Source: Enchytraeus crypticus (Eukaryota; Annelida; Clitellata; Enchytraeida; Enchytraeidae). From it: a DNA stretch of 64,000 bases. Below, in pieces: positions 1 to 9,640 of the stretch. The translations under genes were made by a program, and so were the position numbers. The DNA lies in the NCBI GenBank assembly GCA_905160935.1, contig CAJHZI010000804.1, positions 177,501-241,500 on the forward strand, read 5' to 3'. The stretch's first letter is position 1; each line of letters opens with the position of its first letter. The notes under the pieces were generated by a model, which saw nothing but the letters and a program-made list of their open reading frames with translations, was not told where the DNA came from and ran no database searches.

Positions 1-72
1 TAATTGATCGATTGATTGATTGATTGGTTGATTGATCGATTGATTGATTGATCGATTGATTGATTGATACAG
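1..72. repeat. (ATTG)n/(ATCG) microsatellite at intron 3' end
   Basis: Tandem ATTG units with ATCG variants run up to an AG at 71-72, which is read as the splice acceptor of the following exon. The microsatellite therefore lies at the very end of an intron. Confidence 0.7.
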
Positions 73-266
73 GCCACTCTGTGATGATTTTCTATTGTGA
101 GCCCAACAGGGTGGCTATCCCCTCCACTGTATCACGTGGTCAGGCTGTGGCCACCCACAAGGGACTGCACTGCGGGTGCTACGGGTCCAGTATGACCGAT
201 CACATCCACTATCAGGTCGATTATAATGGAGTCCGCATTGACCCTGCTTCCTTCATCTTCTGCTAA
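73..266 (+). CDS. Terminal exon of a LECT2/M23-like secreted protein
   Basis: The frame reads GHSVMIFYCEP, then GQAVATHKGLHCGCYG, then DHIHYQVDYNGVRIDP, and ends at a TAA (264-266). The order 'G-x-S-V-M-x-F-Y-x-x-P ... G-x-x-V/L ... H-I/V-H ... DP' matches the C-terminal half of LECT2 and of M23-fold (lysostaphin-type) domains, in which the HxH pair contributes a metal-binding histidine. LECT2-like proteins are secreted, and the fold is a zinc endopeptidase in bacteria. Whether this copy is catalytic cannot be judged, because the upstream HxxxD half lies outside the window. The exon start is set by the AG at 71-72, giving a phase-1 junction inside the first Gly codon. Base composition is markedly more GC-rich than the flanks, as expected for real coding sequence. 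There is no close AATAAA downstream. Alternatively it could be another M23-domain protein. Confidence 0.72.
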
Positions 267-319
267 AAACTCTCCAAAACGTTATACCGTAGATGATGAT
301 GATGTGATAAGTGATAAAC

Positions 320-388
320 CTAAAGCTAAGAAAGCTAAAGCTAAGGTTAACGGCAGTTTCCTCACTAGAAAGCGATGTCAGTTACGAT
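320..388 (-). repeat. SINE-A 3' fragment
   Basis: Only the tail and body remain, read on the minus strand: the GAGGAAAC-like block, the AACGTTAAC-like block and the (AGCTTT) tail. The tRNA-like head is missing. Confidence 0.7.
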
Positions 389-415
389 GTGATAGTGCAT
401 AATTCATAATATTCA

Positions 416-482
416 GACGTCCCTAATATTGCCTTATAACGAGGAATCGGACGTTAAATTCTTATTGATTGATTGTTTGATT
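416..482 (+). repeat. LINE-B 3' tail fragment
   Basis: Carries GACGTCCCTAATATTGCC, then GAGGAATCGGACGTTAAAT and an ATTG-type tail. It is the shared 3' module with the B-type microsatellite. Confidence 0.75.
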
Positions 483-822
483 CATAATGTCATAAAATAA
501 GTTATTAATATGGGTATGATATTTCCGGCCTTCATGATATAATGGTTTGGGTGTTGAAGATATCCCATTGTTAGATGAAAATGTTAATTTAAAATTTTTA
601 ATTTCTCATTATTTCTAATTGCAACATTTAAGCTAAATCTAAAGGCTCGGCAATGCGTCACGCAAGGTAGTGATTAGGATAAAAATTATTTAAATACATG
701 CTTCGTGATATTGACAATTGCTAATATTTTAATTAACTCTAATTAAGAAATAATATATTGTTTGCGCTTGATTGGTTCATAAACACAACTAATGAATTTC
801 ACACTAAGCCATATCTTGTATC
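483..822. other. AT-rich spacer, nothing recognised
   Basis: No open frame with coding character and no repeat family that I could match. Confidence 0.5.
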
Positions 823-824
823 GG

Positions 825-940
825 TTGAGGGCCGAGTGGATAGCAAGCTCGCCCGAGAAACAAGTGGTCGTATGTTCAAAATCCAGCCGAATCGTCTATG
901 ACTGCGTCACTTGTGATAATGAAACAAACGATAAACATCA
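825..940 (+). repeat. SINE-L, degenerate copy
   Basis: The tRNA-like head has an A-box-like GGCCGAGTGGATAGC and a B-box-like TGTTCAAAATCC. It is followed by CGTCTATGACTGCG and then AATGAAACAAACGATAAA, a decayed form of the shared 3' module. It matches the better copy at 48801-48921. Confidence 0.6.
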
Positions 941-1318
941 CTCTACCTAATCTGTATTAACGATCAAGTTACTAACTTGCCCATTTCAACCACGAGCCTA
1001 TTTCCTCTAAATGCAACATATATAACATACTGTACATACAACATACATTCGACATACAACATACATGCGACATACGACACCAGTGTAAAGGACGAAAAAG
1101 TGACTAATGGTAATTTATAATTTACAAATCTTTCTTGATAGTAAATTTTGCAAAATCAGTACCATATAGAATAACAGTGGCCAGAGATTAGTTACAATCC
1201 GTTTGAAGAAGAGAATATGGAATGATCCCATCAAGTCTGGTGTCTTTTCCTGTAACATCGATCACAATTTAATTATTGTCTATGTCGATTTCCCCTCAAT
1301 CATCCTTCATGAAACTCT
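941..1318. other. Spacer with short ACATAC-type repeats
   Basis: Contains CATACAACATACAT-type repetition near 1020-1075. No gene is seen. Confidence 0.5.
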
Positions 1319-1324
1319 ACCTAG

Positions 1325-1461
1325 CTGGAGCCAGTGGCGAAGTCGGTAAGATACTCAACCGCGGATCAGTGTGTACGGGGTTCAAATCCTTGGCTCGCCC
1401 GTTACTGACATCTCTTTTGAGTGAGGAAACTGACGTTAATAATAGCTTTTTAGCTTTACTT
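1325..1461 (+). repeat. SINE-A, full-length
   Basis: tRNA-like head with the Pol III A-box TGGCGAAGTCGG and B-box GGTTCAAATCC. The body TCTTTTGAGTGAGGAAACTGACG precedes an AGCTTT tail. It continues without a break into a non-SINE segment shared with 11.6 kb. Confidence 0.85.
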
Positions 1462-1790
1462 TACAAAGCTTATTAAGTAACCCGTAATAGAGAGCAATTT
1501 GAAATATTAGATTCGGACCAACCTTTCTGCACTGAACAGATCTTTGATGAAAAATTTTATATGTCTGTAATGACTATACGTTGTCACCATTTAACTAAAT
1601 CACGCCTTCTTTTCCCAGTAGCTTAGGTCTACTAGTTTCAAATAGAATTTGATATTCTCACAAGTCCCTTATTCAGATTAAATCTATTTACATGTATATC
1701 ACTTCATCGGTTCCTTCAATTTCATTTAAATATCCCCTTTCTTACTACGTAATGAGTATTATAGGTAGTATAGGTTTGAGAGATATTTTC
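1462..1790 (+). repeat. Segment duplicated in inverted orientation at 11.56-11.82 kb
   Basis: The stretch after the SINE tail (TTTACAAAGCTTATT, AACCCGTA.TAGAGAGCAATT, GGTTCCTTCAATTTCA, ACTACGTAATGAGTATTATA) recurs as its reverse complement at 11560-11824. This copy carries about 75 bp more, near 1540-1615. Confidence 0.85.
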
Positions 1791-2210
1791 AAGCTAATCC
1801 GAGAGATATTTTCAAAACGACCTATGCTATGTTATGTTGTTTTTCTGGCTTAATTTAATTAATATACACAGTGTACACAGGTTTAGCTGATAGATAACTT
1901 CATGGTCAGCAGATTGGCAGAGTTCCCACGACGATTGACTAGTATTCCGACTCTAGCAATATTGTTCGAAATTATCGCACAAGGTTAGATAATTCCTGCT
2001 AAAGGTTGTTAGTAAGCCTAAAAGTTATATGCTCTAAAGCCGTATCAATCAAATACCAATCATTCTAATTCTATCAATCGAAGGACCAATCTATAGACCA
2101 GTTAGTCATTTAATCGATCCGCGAAAAAATCAATGAATGAATGGAACAATGTATTTAGTGATCAGTAAAACTTTCATTCAATCAATGAATCACCTTTATT
2201 TATTATCATA
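1791..2210. other. Spacer, nothing recognised
   Basis: Only a short direct repeat of GAGAGATATTTTCAA near 1778-1820 stands out. Confidence 0.4.
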
Positions 2211-2495
2211 ATTATGATCATCATGATGATCATGATGTCGTCGTCATCGTTATCATCATCATCATCATCATCGTCATCATCCCAGTTAAATTAGGGTTGA
2301 GATTCGAATAGAAAGCTTTACAATTCGGTTAAGAATTTTTTCAAATCAATTTCTGCAGATTATGCGCTCACTATCCGGATATCAATTCTGACGTTAGGTT
2401 GGATCTTGGTGCTTTGTCATTTTTACGACACGTGCAGTTCACGGCTGGACTATTTTTCAGCCATCCGTACACAACACGGGGGTTACGTAAAATGC
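2211..2495 (+). repeat. Repeat I with (ATC)n head
   Basis: An (ATCATC)n tract is followed by CCCAGTTAAATTAGGGTTG, then TTCTGACGTTAGGTTGGATCTT, ACGACACGTGCAG and CACAACACGG. It is the same order of landmarks as the copies at 9.36, 20.07 and 57.55 kb. Confidence 0.75.
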
Positions 2496-2858
2496 GACCT
2501 CTGAATGTTTACATTTAACGAAAACCTTAAGCTTAAGCTTTCAGAGTTTATAAAATAGAAATTCAATAAGACGGTCTTTTAACGCATTATATCTCCGCTT
2601 AATCTTTGCTACGTGACCATTTGAACGTAGCGATAAACACAAAACAGTGTTTATTGTCTTCTTTCGAGTTATACTATTGATTTGATTTGCATCATATGAT
2701 TCATCAGTTATAGACTCCCGTCTGGTGTTGCTGCGTAAGCTGGGCCAATAAAACGAAGAGTATCGTAAGAAATAAATCATATAAAAACTCGGAAAATAAA
2801 ATTACACTTAATTACTCAAAAATATTTATTATTCAAATTATTCATAATGCAGTAGATG
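2496..2858. other. AT-rich spacer
   Basis: The minus-strand frame at 2541-2780 has no family similarity that I recognise. I treat this stretch as non-coding. Confidence 0.4.
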
Positions 2859-2859
2859 A

Positions 2860-2985
2860 GAAAGCTAATTTTAATGCCAGTTTCTTCATTCGAAAACGAT
2901 GTCAGTAGCGGGCGAGCCCAAATTTATTACTCCGCACCTACTGATCCACTATCGAATATCTTACCGAAATCGCCACTGGCTCCAA
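2860..2985 (-). repeat. SINE-A, diverged
   Basis: Read on the minus strand it has TTGGAGCCAGTGGCGATTTCGG, the B-box region and GAAACTGGCATTAA. The B-box is damaged. Confidence 0.75.
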
Positions 2986-3331
2986 TCAGATAGAAGAGGT
3001 TGACTACAAATAAATTATAAAGAGTGGTGATACGAAACATGCTGGCAAACACTTGATGAACGAATAAAATGCTCTCTGTCTTGCTCTATCGATTTTGAAG
3101 TCGACAGAAAATCTGCGCTGATGGTCCATTTCAACAGTAATTAATTTCATCTTGGTGATAAGCATGTCAAAGTCGAGATGTGGCATATTTATTTTGTTTT
3201 CGGTGAATTTCATTCTTGCACATGTTTACATACGTATAGTTTAATTTGGTCTAATAAATTATAGTTTCCCCTGAAGGATTAGAAGCAAAAACCCAAATTA
3301 AATAGTGATGTACTCCGCACGAATACACCTA
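2986..3331. other. Spacer, nothing recognised
   Basis: A small minus-strand frame at 3004-3213 shows no recognisable domain. Confidence 0.4.
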
Positions 3332-3457
3332 CGCTTAAGATAATGGGGTTATTTGACAACTGTGCTTAAGATAATGGGGTTATTTGACAACTGTGCTTAA
3401 GATAATGGGGTTTTTTGACAACTGTGCTTAAAATAATGGGTTAACTTGACAACTGTA
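3332..3457. repeat. 31-bp minisatellite, four units
   Basis: The unit begins GCTTAAGATAATGGGG and ends TTTGACAACTGT. The first two units are identical and the last two are diverging. Confidence 0.9.
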
Positions 3458-3989
3458 AACAAGAAGATGAGGATATTTTTCATAATTATATTTATTATTG
3501 TATAATTATATATAATTATTTATATCTATACTATAATTAAGTGTAGTTATTGTATAATTCGGTACAATTACTATTTCTCATATTTCGGAGTATTCATGAT
3601 TATGTAAAATTATTGTTAACAAAGACACGCAATCTAGAATAAGTCTATAGAACATAGCGTAAGCTTAAGCTCTGTATTGTGTGCCAGTCTTCTATTTGTT
3701 ACATATGCACTTACTTAGCTGCAGCGTAGCTCCATCACGTGGGTTACGCAGACGTCGCCTACAATGAAAAGAATATTAAATAAACATCACGTGTTGAATT
3801 CCAACCTTGGGGGAATTCCAGCTTTCTATCCATTAGATAATTGGTCCCAGTGCGTCCGTAGTGTTCCAGTATTACAACGCAAGACGGTTTTATATTGACG
3901 GATTACTCCATCTGACTCAGGCAAGAAATACATAGAGCGTAGGGAAGGTTTATTTTATATTTTATACTCTTATATTTGATTTAAATTTG
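3458..3989. other. AT-rich spacer
   Basis: Contains TATAATTATA-type low-complexity sequence at 3485-3545. No gene is seen. Confidence 0.45.
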
Positions 3990-4115
3990 ATTATCTAACA
4001 TTATGTTCCGTGTCATTTTCTGTCTTGATATAGTGTCATATTGTTATATCATCATGTTGATAGTTGATCAGATTGACACTGAATTCAATGCTATGTATTC
4101 TGGTAACTGGTTTGA

Positions 4116-4690
4116 ACGACAGCTAATATCCTGCTTCTTTATCACCATGTAGTGTTTCTAATATCACATTGTTGTACAGCTAATATCCTGCTTCTTTATC
4201 ACCATGTAGTGTTTCTAATATCTCATTGTTGTACAGCTAATATCCTGCTTCTTTATCACCATGTAGTGTTTCTAATATCTCATTGTTGTACAGCTAATAT
4301 CCTGCTTCTTTATCACCATGTAGTGTTTCTAATATCTCATTGTTGTACAGCTAATATCCTGCTTCTTTATCACCATGTAGTGTTTCTAATATCTCATTGT
4401 TGTACAGCTAATATCCTGCTTCTTTATCACCATGTAGTGTTTCTAATATCTCATTGTTGTACAGCTAATATCCTGCTTCTTTATCACCATGTAGTGTTTC
4501 TAATATCTCATTGTTGTACAGCTAATATCCTGCTTCTTTATCACCATGTAGTGTTTCTAATATCTCATTGTTGTACAGCTAATATCCTGCTTCTTTATCA
4601 CCATGTAGTGTTTCTAATATCTCATTGTTGTACAGCTAATATCCTGCTTCTTTATCACCATGTAGTGTTCCTAATATCACATTGTTGTAG
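4116..4690. repeat. 57-bp minisatellite, about ten near-identical units
   Basis: The unit contains CAGCTAATATCCTGCTTC and ACCATGTAGTGTTTCTAATA. Because 57 is divisible by three and no unit has a stop in one frame, the array shows a spurious 182-codon plus-strand frame. Degenerate relatives on both sides (about 3990-4100 and 4890-5060) suggest an older, longer array whose centre was re-amplified recently. Confidence 0.9.
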
Positions 4691-4744
4691 CATCGTCTAA
4701 TTTCATGCTACTGCTTCATCTTGTTATGTATCTTCGCCACTGGC

Positions 4745-4876
4745 TCCAGCCAGTGGCGAAGTCAGTAAGATATTCGACCGCGGATCAGTAGATGCGGGTT
4801 CAAATCCTGAGCTCGACCGTCTCTGACATATCTTTTGAGTGAGGAAGCTAACGTTAACCTTAGCTTTTAGCTTTTA
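4745..4876 (+). repeat. SINE-A with snapback 5' end
   Basis: Complete head, body and AGCTTTTAGCTTTT tail, inserted at the edge of the 57-bp array. The 5' end is preceded by its own inverted copy, giving 13-nt perfect arms at 4732-4761. Confidence 0.85.
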
Positions 4877-5099
4877 TCTAGATATCAGTATCGTGCTGTT
4901 GTAGCATTATGTTGAGTATCAAATATAACATGCTGTTTTAATCTTCATGTTGACTATTTAATATCACTTTATTGTATCATTATGTTTAGTATCCAACTCA
5001 ATGTTCTTATAATGTAGGTGGTTGATATTACTGGCCATTTAAGCGTTGTTATCAATTACATCACTGCTCTTAATACCTGTTTTCAGAGGCAAATACAAC

Positions 5100-5306
5100 A
5101 ATATATATAATTATGTATACATATAATTATGTATGTATGTATATACATACATACATACAAACATATACATATATACGCGCATTAATACATATATATATAT
5201 ATATATATTCATGTGTGTATATGTATTCATGTATATGCATGTTTGTTTATACAATGCATATACATGTACATATGTATCTTATACATTATAATTATATAAT
5301 ATATAT

Positions 5307-5359
<53 letters not shown>

Positions 5360-5362
5360 TTT
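5100..5362. repeat. (AT)n/(ATGT)n microsatellite
   Basis: Long TA and TATG alternation. Apparent frames here are low-complexity artefacts. Confidence 0.9.
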
Positions 5363-5439
5363 TTTATTTATGTACTATATTAATCAGTATTTCAGGTATC
5401 TTCCAGAATAGTATTTTAGTTACTGAGTAGCCCAATAAG

Positions 5440-5540
5440 AATCTTTGTAAGACAGTAACTCGAGTGTGTCGAATCGTCTTAAACGTTTTACTGAAGAGAA
5501 GTCTTGTACTTCTGGACCCTGACGTTAAGCATACGATAAC
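5440..5540 (+). repeat. Repeat E
   Basis: Shows AATCTTTGTAA, then ACTCGAGTGTGTCGAATCGTCTT, then TACTTCTGGACCCTGACGTTAAGC. It contains a small insertion relative to other copies. Confidence 0.75.
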
Positions 5541-5672
5541 ATACGCAATGACTAATATTCGTGTCAATAGCTCCAGTTAATCATGTAGTCAAGAAGAAAT
5601 GTCGTTAGCTTCTGACAATAATGTTAAGCAGACTACACACTGAAACCTGCCCCATATGTTAAATATCCATAT

Positions 5673-5738
5673 TCAATCAATCAATCAATTAGAATTTAAC
5701 GTCCGGTTCCTCGCCAAAAGGCAATATAAGGGACGTCA
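5673..5738 (-). repeat. LINE-B 3' tail fragment
   Basis: (CAAT)n followed by TTTAACGTCCGGTTCCTCGCC and GGCAATATAAGGGACGTC, which is the B-type 3' module in reverse. Confidence 0.8.
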
Positions 5739-5790
5739 AATTGAAAATCATTCGCAATTTTTGTGAATACAATTGTCTTACAATTATTTG

Positions 5791-5925
5791 GACGGAGCCA
5801 GTGACGAAGTCGGTAAGATACTCGACAGCGGATCAGATGGTGCGGGGTTCAAATCCTGAGCTTGCCCGCCACTGACATCGCTGTCGAGTGAGGAAACTGA
5901 CGTTAACTTTAGCTTTAGCTTTTTT
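5791..5925 (+). repeat. SINE-A, full-length
   Basis: GGAGCCAGTGACGAAGTCGG head, GGGTTCAAATCC B-box, GAGGAAACTGACGTTAAC and an (AGCTTT)n tail. Confidence 0.85.
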
Positions 5926-6205
5926 ACAGGAGCATCGGGATGTGATTGATCTGGTTAATATAACATCCAAGATGTGAATACCTCCCACACCAGCGACGAA
6001 TAAAGTCCAATAGGACCTTATGGACACCTTCACAAGTTCACAGAGATTATAAAGAGATAAAGCGAATGTAGAATTACCATTTCACGAGTCCTTTAACCCA
6101 TTCATTCTGTCTTAAACAATTTATACATTTTGTAACTTTTCACTGTCATTGGATTCGCAATAACAGTCCTAATGCATATTGCATAGACTTTAATAATAAT
6201 AATAA

Positions 6206-6341
6206 AGCTAAAAAAATTAAGGTTAACGTCAGTTTCCTTACTCGAAAGCGATGTCAGTGACGGACGAGCCCAGGATTTGAACCCTCATCAGCTGATCCGC
6301 GGTCGAGTATCTTACCGACTTCGCCACTGGCTCCAGCCAGT
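6206..6341 (-). repeat. SINE-A, full-length
   Basis: A minus-strand copy with intact A- and B-box regions. A short (AATAAT) tract adjoins its tail side. Confidence 0.85.
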
Positions 6342-6638
6342 ACCAATAACAATAACCTTCAACAATTTCTGTAGCGTTGTACGTCAATGTATGGAAATTG
6401 GAGTCATTGACCGCGTTATCAGGACAAAAAAGTTATGAGAGCTTTCTGTCGTGATTCATATATTTTGTAAATGGGAAGACCTGTTGCTAATTTAAGATGA
6501 ATTAGATAGCAAAGAGTTGTCCTCTCACCCTCTCGCAGTTGGAGGATTTGCCCATTTAGCAAACTCGATGTGGCCCCACTCCCGGTAATATGCCATCCCC
6601 CCCCCCTGCCAAAACTAACATGAACGGAAGTCAAGGCA
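6342..6638. other. Spacer with a short poly-C run
   Basis: A C-run near 6598-6606 is the only feature. The minus-strand frame at 6419-6697 lacks a recognisable domain. Confidence 0.4.
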
Positions 6639-6738
6639 AAAAGGTGTTCAATTTGTTCAAACAAATTGAACACTCCTTTTCCTAGGAAAAGTGCCAATTT
6701 TTCTTTATAAAAACACCTTTTTTATAAGGAAAAATTGG
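6639..6738. repeat. Three adjoining hairpins
   Basis: Hairpin 1 has GTTCAATTTGTT facing AACAAATTGAAC within 6639-6680. It overlaps a perfect 16-bp palindrome, CTTTTCCTAGGAAAAG, at 6676-6691. Hairpin 3 has CCAATTTTTCTTTATAAAA facing TTTATAAGGAAAAATTGG at 6694-6738. It could be the remnant of a foldback element. Confidence 0.8.
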
Positions 6739-7544
6739 TAAAACGAAGAAATAACGAATTAAATAGTAAGCTGCCGCTAGCTTAGTTTTGTTAACGAATG
6801 ATATAAGAAAGTCCCGGTCAATGGTCTGTAAATTTAAGCAACAGATCATCATACAGCTGCTGATCAATTATACTTGCATTAAATAAATTATAATTGCTAA
6901 TAATTTCATACTGGATGAAAAATGAACGAATATAACGATGTATAAATATACATTTAAGTATTTAAATATTTAATAATAATAATAATAATAATAAAATAAT
7001 AGTAAATATTTTAGTGAAAGAAGGAATCGTTCAGTTATAGAAGGCACAATAGATAATGATAAAGAGATGAATAATTGAGAGTATTCGTCCTTAGTTCATA
7101 AGACCTATTCAGTTTATGTATGTAAATGAATATTAATTTAAATATATTTTTATTTAGAATCTTCTCCAGTGCACTGATAACGGCAGGTCCTTGGTATATA
7201 ACTCTTCCAACCAATTCTATCCTCAGCCATTCCTCTATATATCTACATAATATCATGAATTTTTGAATATGTAGGCATAATTGTTTGTGCAAAGGGCGGA
7301 CAATCAGACCAAAGTCTTACTAGTCATCCTCTACTTAAAAAGTCTGCATAATATAAGGTCAGTAAACTGTAGTCTGTATATAACACTCTGTACCGTATAC
7401 TGTACAATATAGTCTGCGCAAAAGATGAAATTGACCTGAATTCAAAATGTTTTATTCTGTGTCATACTATATCTCGCAGACCATAAAGTTATAAAATTAT
7501 GTTGTTGGGTAACAATTAAATTAGTTTATCGTCTGTATATGGTC
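6739..7544. other. AT-rich spacer, nothing recognised
   Basis: Contains an (AAT)n run near 6968-6993. No coding signal is seen. Confidence 0.45.
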
Positions 7545-7730
7545 TCTCTCTCCAGTGTTCTTCCAAATGGCAGGTCCATGGTTCACATTCTTACTGAGAG
7601 TCTGCTTTTACGCTCCTCGGAGAGAACACTTCAAAGATCAACAAGTTATTCAGAATAGGCTATGCCTTACGTATGCCTATAGTTTGGTAAAACATAACTT
7701 ATGAGGTGACTGCCCGTTACCTTCCTGGGT
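7545..7730 (+). repeat. Repeat H
   Basis: TCTCTCTCCAGTGTTCTTCC, then TGGCAGGTCCATGG, ACTGAGAGTCTGCTTTTACG, AGATCAACAAGTTATTC and a CTTATGAGGTG region. These landmarks are shared with 55.55 kb (+), 61.0-61.3 kb (-) and 36.5 kb (-). Confidence 0.7.
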
Positions 7731-8090
7731 CTTGCTTTGTCTACTCTTATTTTGCTTGCAATTAACGTTAAATCTATTCTTCAATATCCCGAAAACAAAC
7801 GTGCAAATACGGTACCATATGTTAACCTCTACTGGCATTAGCAATCTGGGTGCCTTAAATATAGTATTAAATTATGCCTAAAAAATTTCACTTTTTGGAT
7901 TAAATTCACAGTGTATTTGACTTCCTTTAACTTTACTGACTGTGTGAAACAACCTACATCCTTGTTCAAGGTCAAGGAATTTCTCAATGTAACTTAATAA
8001 CAGTTCTAAGAAAGGCGTCCTAAAATACAAAACATAGAAGGAAATTTCATAATTAAGCAGATAGACAGTTGATAAATGTATTAAGAAACA
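7731..8090. other. Spacer, nothing recognised
   Basis: The minus-strand frame extending through 7878-8183 overlaps repeat F and shows no protein family similarity that I can name. Confidence 0.4.
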
Positions 8091-8091
8091 G

Positions 8092-8306
8092 GAATAAGAG
8101 TTGGATAGGACACAATCTAAGGGGGAAGGTCCGTTAATAGAGGTCATAGAAGGTAGAATGGAAGGAAAAAGAGGCAGGGGCAAGCGGAGATTAGGTATGT
8201 TAGATGGTTTATAGACCCACTAAAATGTGGAAATGAAGAGGAAGGCGGAAGACAGAGAAAAGTGGAGGCGTTATGGACCTGCCAGTAGGCAATGCACTAA
8301 GAGAGA

Positions 8307-8339
<33 letters not shown>

Positions 8340-8340
8340 G
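8092..8340 (-). repeat. Repeat F with (CT)n head
   Basis: On the minus strand a (CT)n tract runs into TTAGTGCATTGCCTACTGGC, then AGGTCCATAACGCC, TCTGTCTTCCGCCTTCC and CTTCCATTCTACCTTC. It is co-linear with the copy at 33.63 kb. Confidence 0.8.
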
Positions 8341-8574
8341 AAGCAATTTCTGCCAGGACAGTTTACAGAACAAGTCTGACACGACTCCAGAAATTGAATA
8401 TAAATTAAGATCCTACCAACTCCAAACTTAAAACATATCAATACACTATCAACCAACTACTGGGTGAATCCCACCCACGACCAACTCTGTAGTTAGGTAC
8501 GAGCGGTGTGCAATTGGTCTGTTTAAGATGACTCAGTCACTGAATGACAATGGCAATATCAGCCACTAAATGAT

Positions 8575-8762
8575 ATATCCAGTGGTTAAAGTGGGAGGGA
8601 AACGCAATGCCTTGCGTTCCCATAGCTCTCAGTTTTCTGGGGTGCGTTCCTCTGCTAGAGGCCCATACGAGACACTAGGAGATCTGTAAATACATGACAG
8701 GTGGTTCCGAAAACTTTTGACCGTTCCCATAGCCCTCAATTACCACTTTAACCACCGGATAT
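8575..8762. mobile_element. Non-autonomous TIR element (MITE), 188 bp
   Basis: Terminal inverted repeats of 20 bp with one mismatch (ATATCCAGTGGTTAAAGTGG at the left, its complement with one change at the right) enclose a non-coding core. The core holds a further GGAAACGCAA/TTGCGTTCC hairpin near 8598-8621 and two copies of GTTCCCATAGCYCTCARTT. The flanks share ATATCAGYCACTAAATGAT as a direct repeat, but spaced asymmetrically, so the target duplication is unclear. Confidence 0.6.
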
Positions 8763-9254
8763 TTCATTCACTGTATAATAATGTATATATCAGTCACTAA
8801 ATGATTCGAATATAAAACCAAAATTGCATATATTTCAAGAAAAGTATAAGTATGTTTATATTCGTCTAGGACGGTTTTAATAACTGAAATTTGTGCATTC
8901 CCTTGCCAGTCAAGTTTATCTAGTCTACAGCTTCTGTAATTAACTTATAAATAGACCTATATCATTTGAGATAAAGACAAAATTCTCAATTAAATAGCAG
9001 TTATTTATTTACACAGGAAACATGTAGGTTAGAACACCTAGCTATATATTCAGTTCCTTTCGATTGTTAGATATCACCAGTAAAAGTATAAGCTTATTAT
9101 AATGTTATCCCATTAAAAATTTATGTTAAATCAAGAGTGCTTTCACTATATATCCTTATTTTCTTCAAAAGACAATTTTAACAACATTATTTTGAATGGC
9201 TTATAATGGTTAAATAAAGTAACAATCTAGCCTGTAACTCAGTTTACACCTGGT
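8763..9254. other. Spacer, nothing recognised
   Basis: AT-rich, with no repeat family or coding frame noted. Confidence 0.4.
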
Positions 9255-9350
9255 TAACTTAATCTTTGTGACGGTAGCTCAAGTGTGTCGAGTCGTCTTG
9301 AAGAAAAGCCCTGCGCTTCTGAACCTTGACGTTAAATACAGTAAGACCTA
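9255..9350 (+). repeat. Repeat E
   Basis: AATCTTTGTGACGGTAGCTC, then GTCGAGTCGTCTTGAAGAAA and GAACCTTGACGTTAAATACA. Confidence 0.85.
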
Positions 9351-9356
9351 CTTCGT

Positions 9357-9640
9357 CATAATCATCATCATCTTCCCTTGAATCCCAGTTCAACTAGGGT
9401 CGGGATACAAATAGACTGTCTCAAATCCTCTCTGTCCTATATTATATCATCAGTCAATCCCCTATTTGAAAATTTTCCATTCGTTTAAATTTTATAGCAA
9501 ATTCTGGAGCTAGGCGCTCACTAACCGAATGCCCTTTCTGACGTTGGTGTGGATCTTAGTGCTTTAGTCGCCTTCTACGACACGTGCAGTCACCGGTTGG
9601 TCAATCCTTCAAACAACCCGGACACAACACGTGGAAAACC
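9357..9640 (+). repeat. Repeat I, most complete copy
   Basis: (ATC)n, CTTCCCTTGAATCCCAGTT, AGACTGTCTCAAATCCTCTC, GGCGCTCACTAACCGAATGC, CTTTCTGACGTTGGTGTGG, CGCCTTCTACGACACGTGC and GGACACAACACG in order. Confidence 0.85.

Noticed and set aside
1325-1461. tRNA gene (good A- and B-boxes)
   Set aside because: Acceptor and anticodon stems do not pair, and the sequence is one of many SINE-A copies with a body and tail. The same holds for SINE-D, SINE-L and 18933-19006.
4152-4700. 182-codon plus-strand ORF of 19-residue repeats
   Set aside because: It exists only because the 57-bp satellite unit is a multiple of three and lacks a stop. No start context, no unique sequence.
7878-8183. 101-codon minus ORF
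   Set aside because: Overlaps repeat F and shows no family similarity or splice support.
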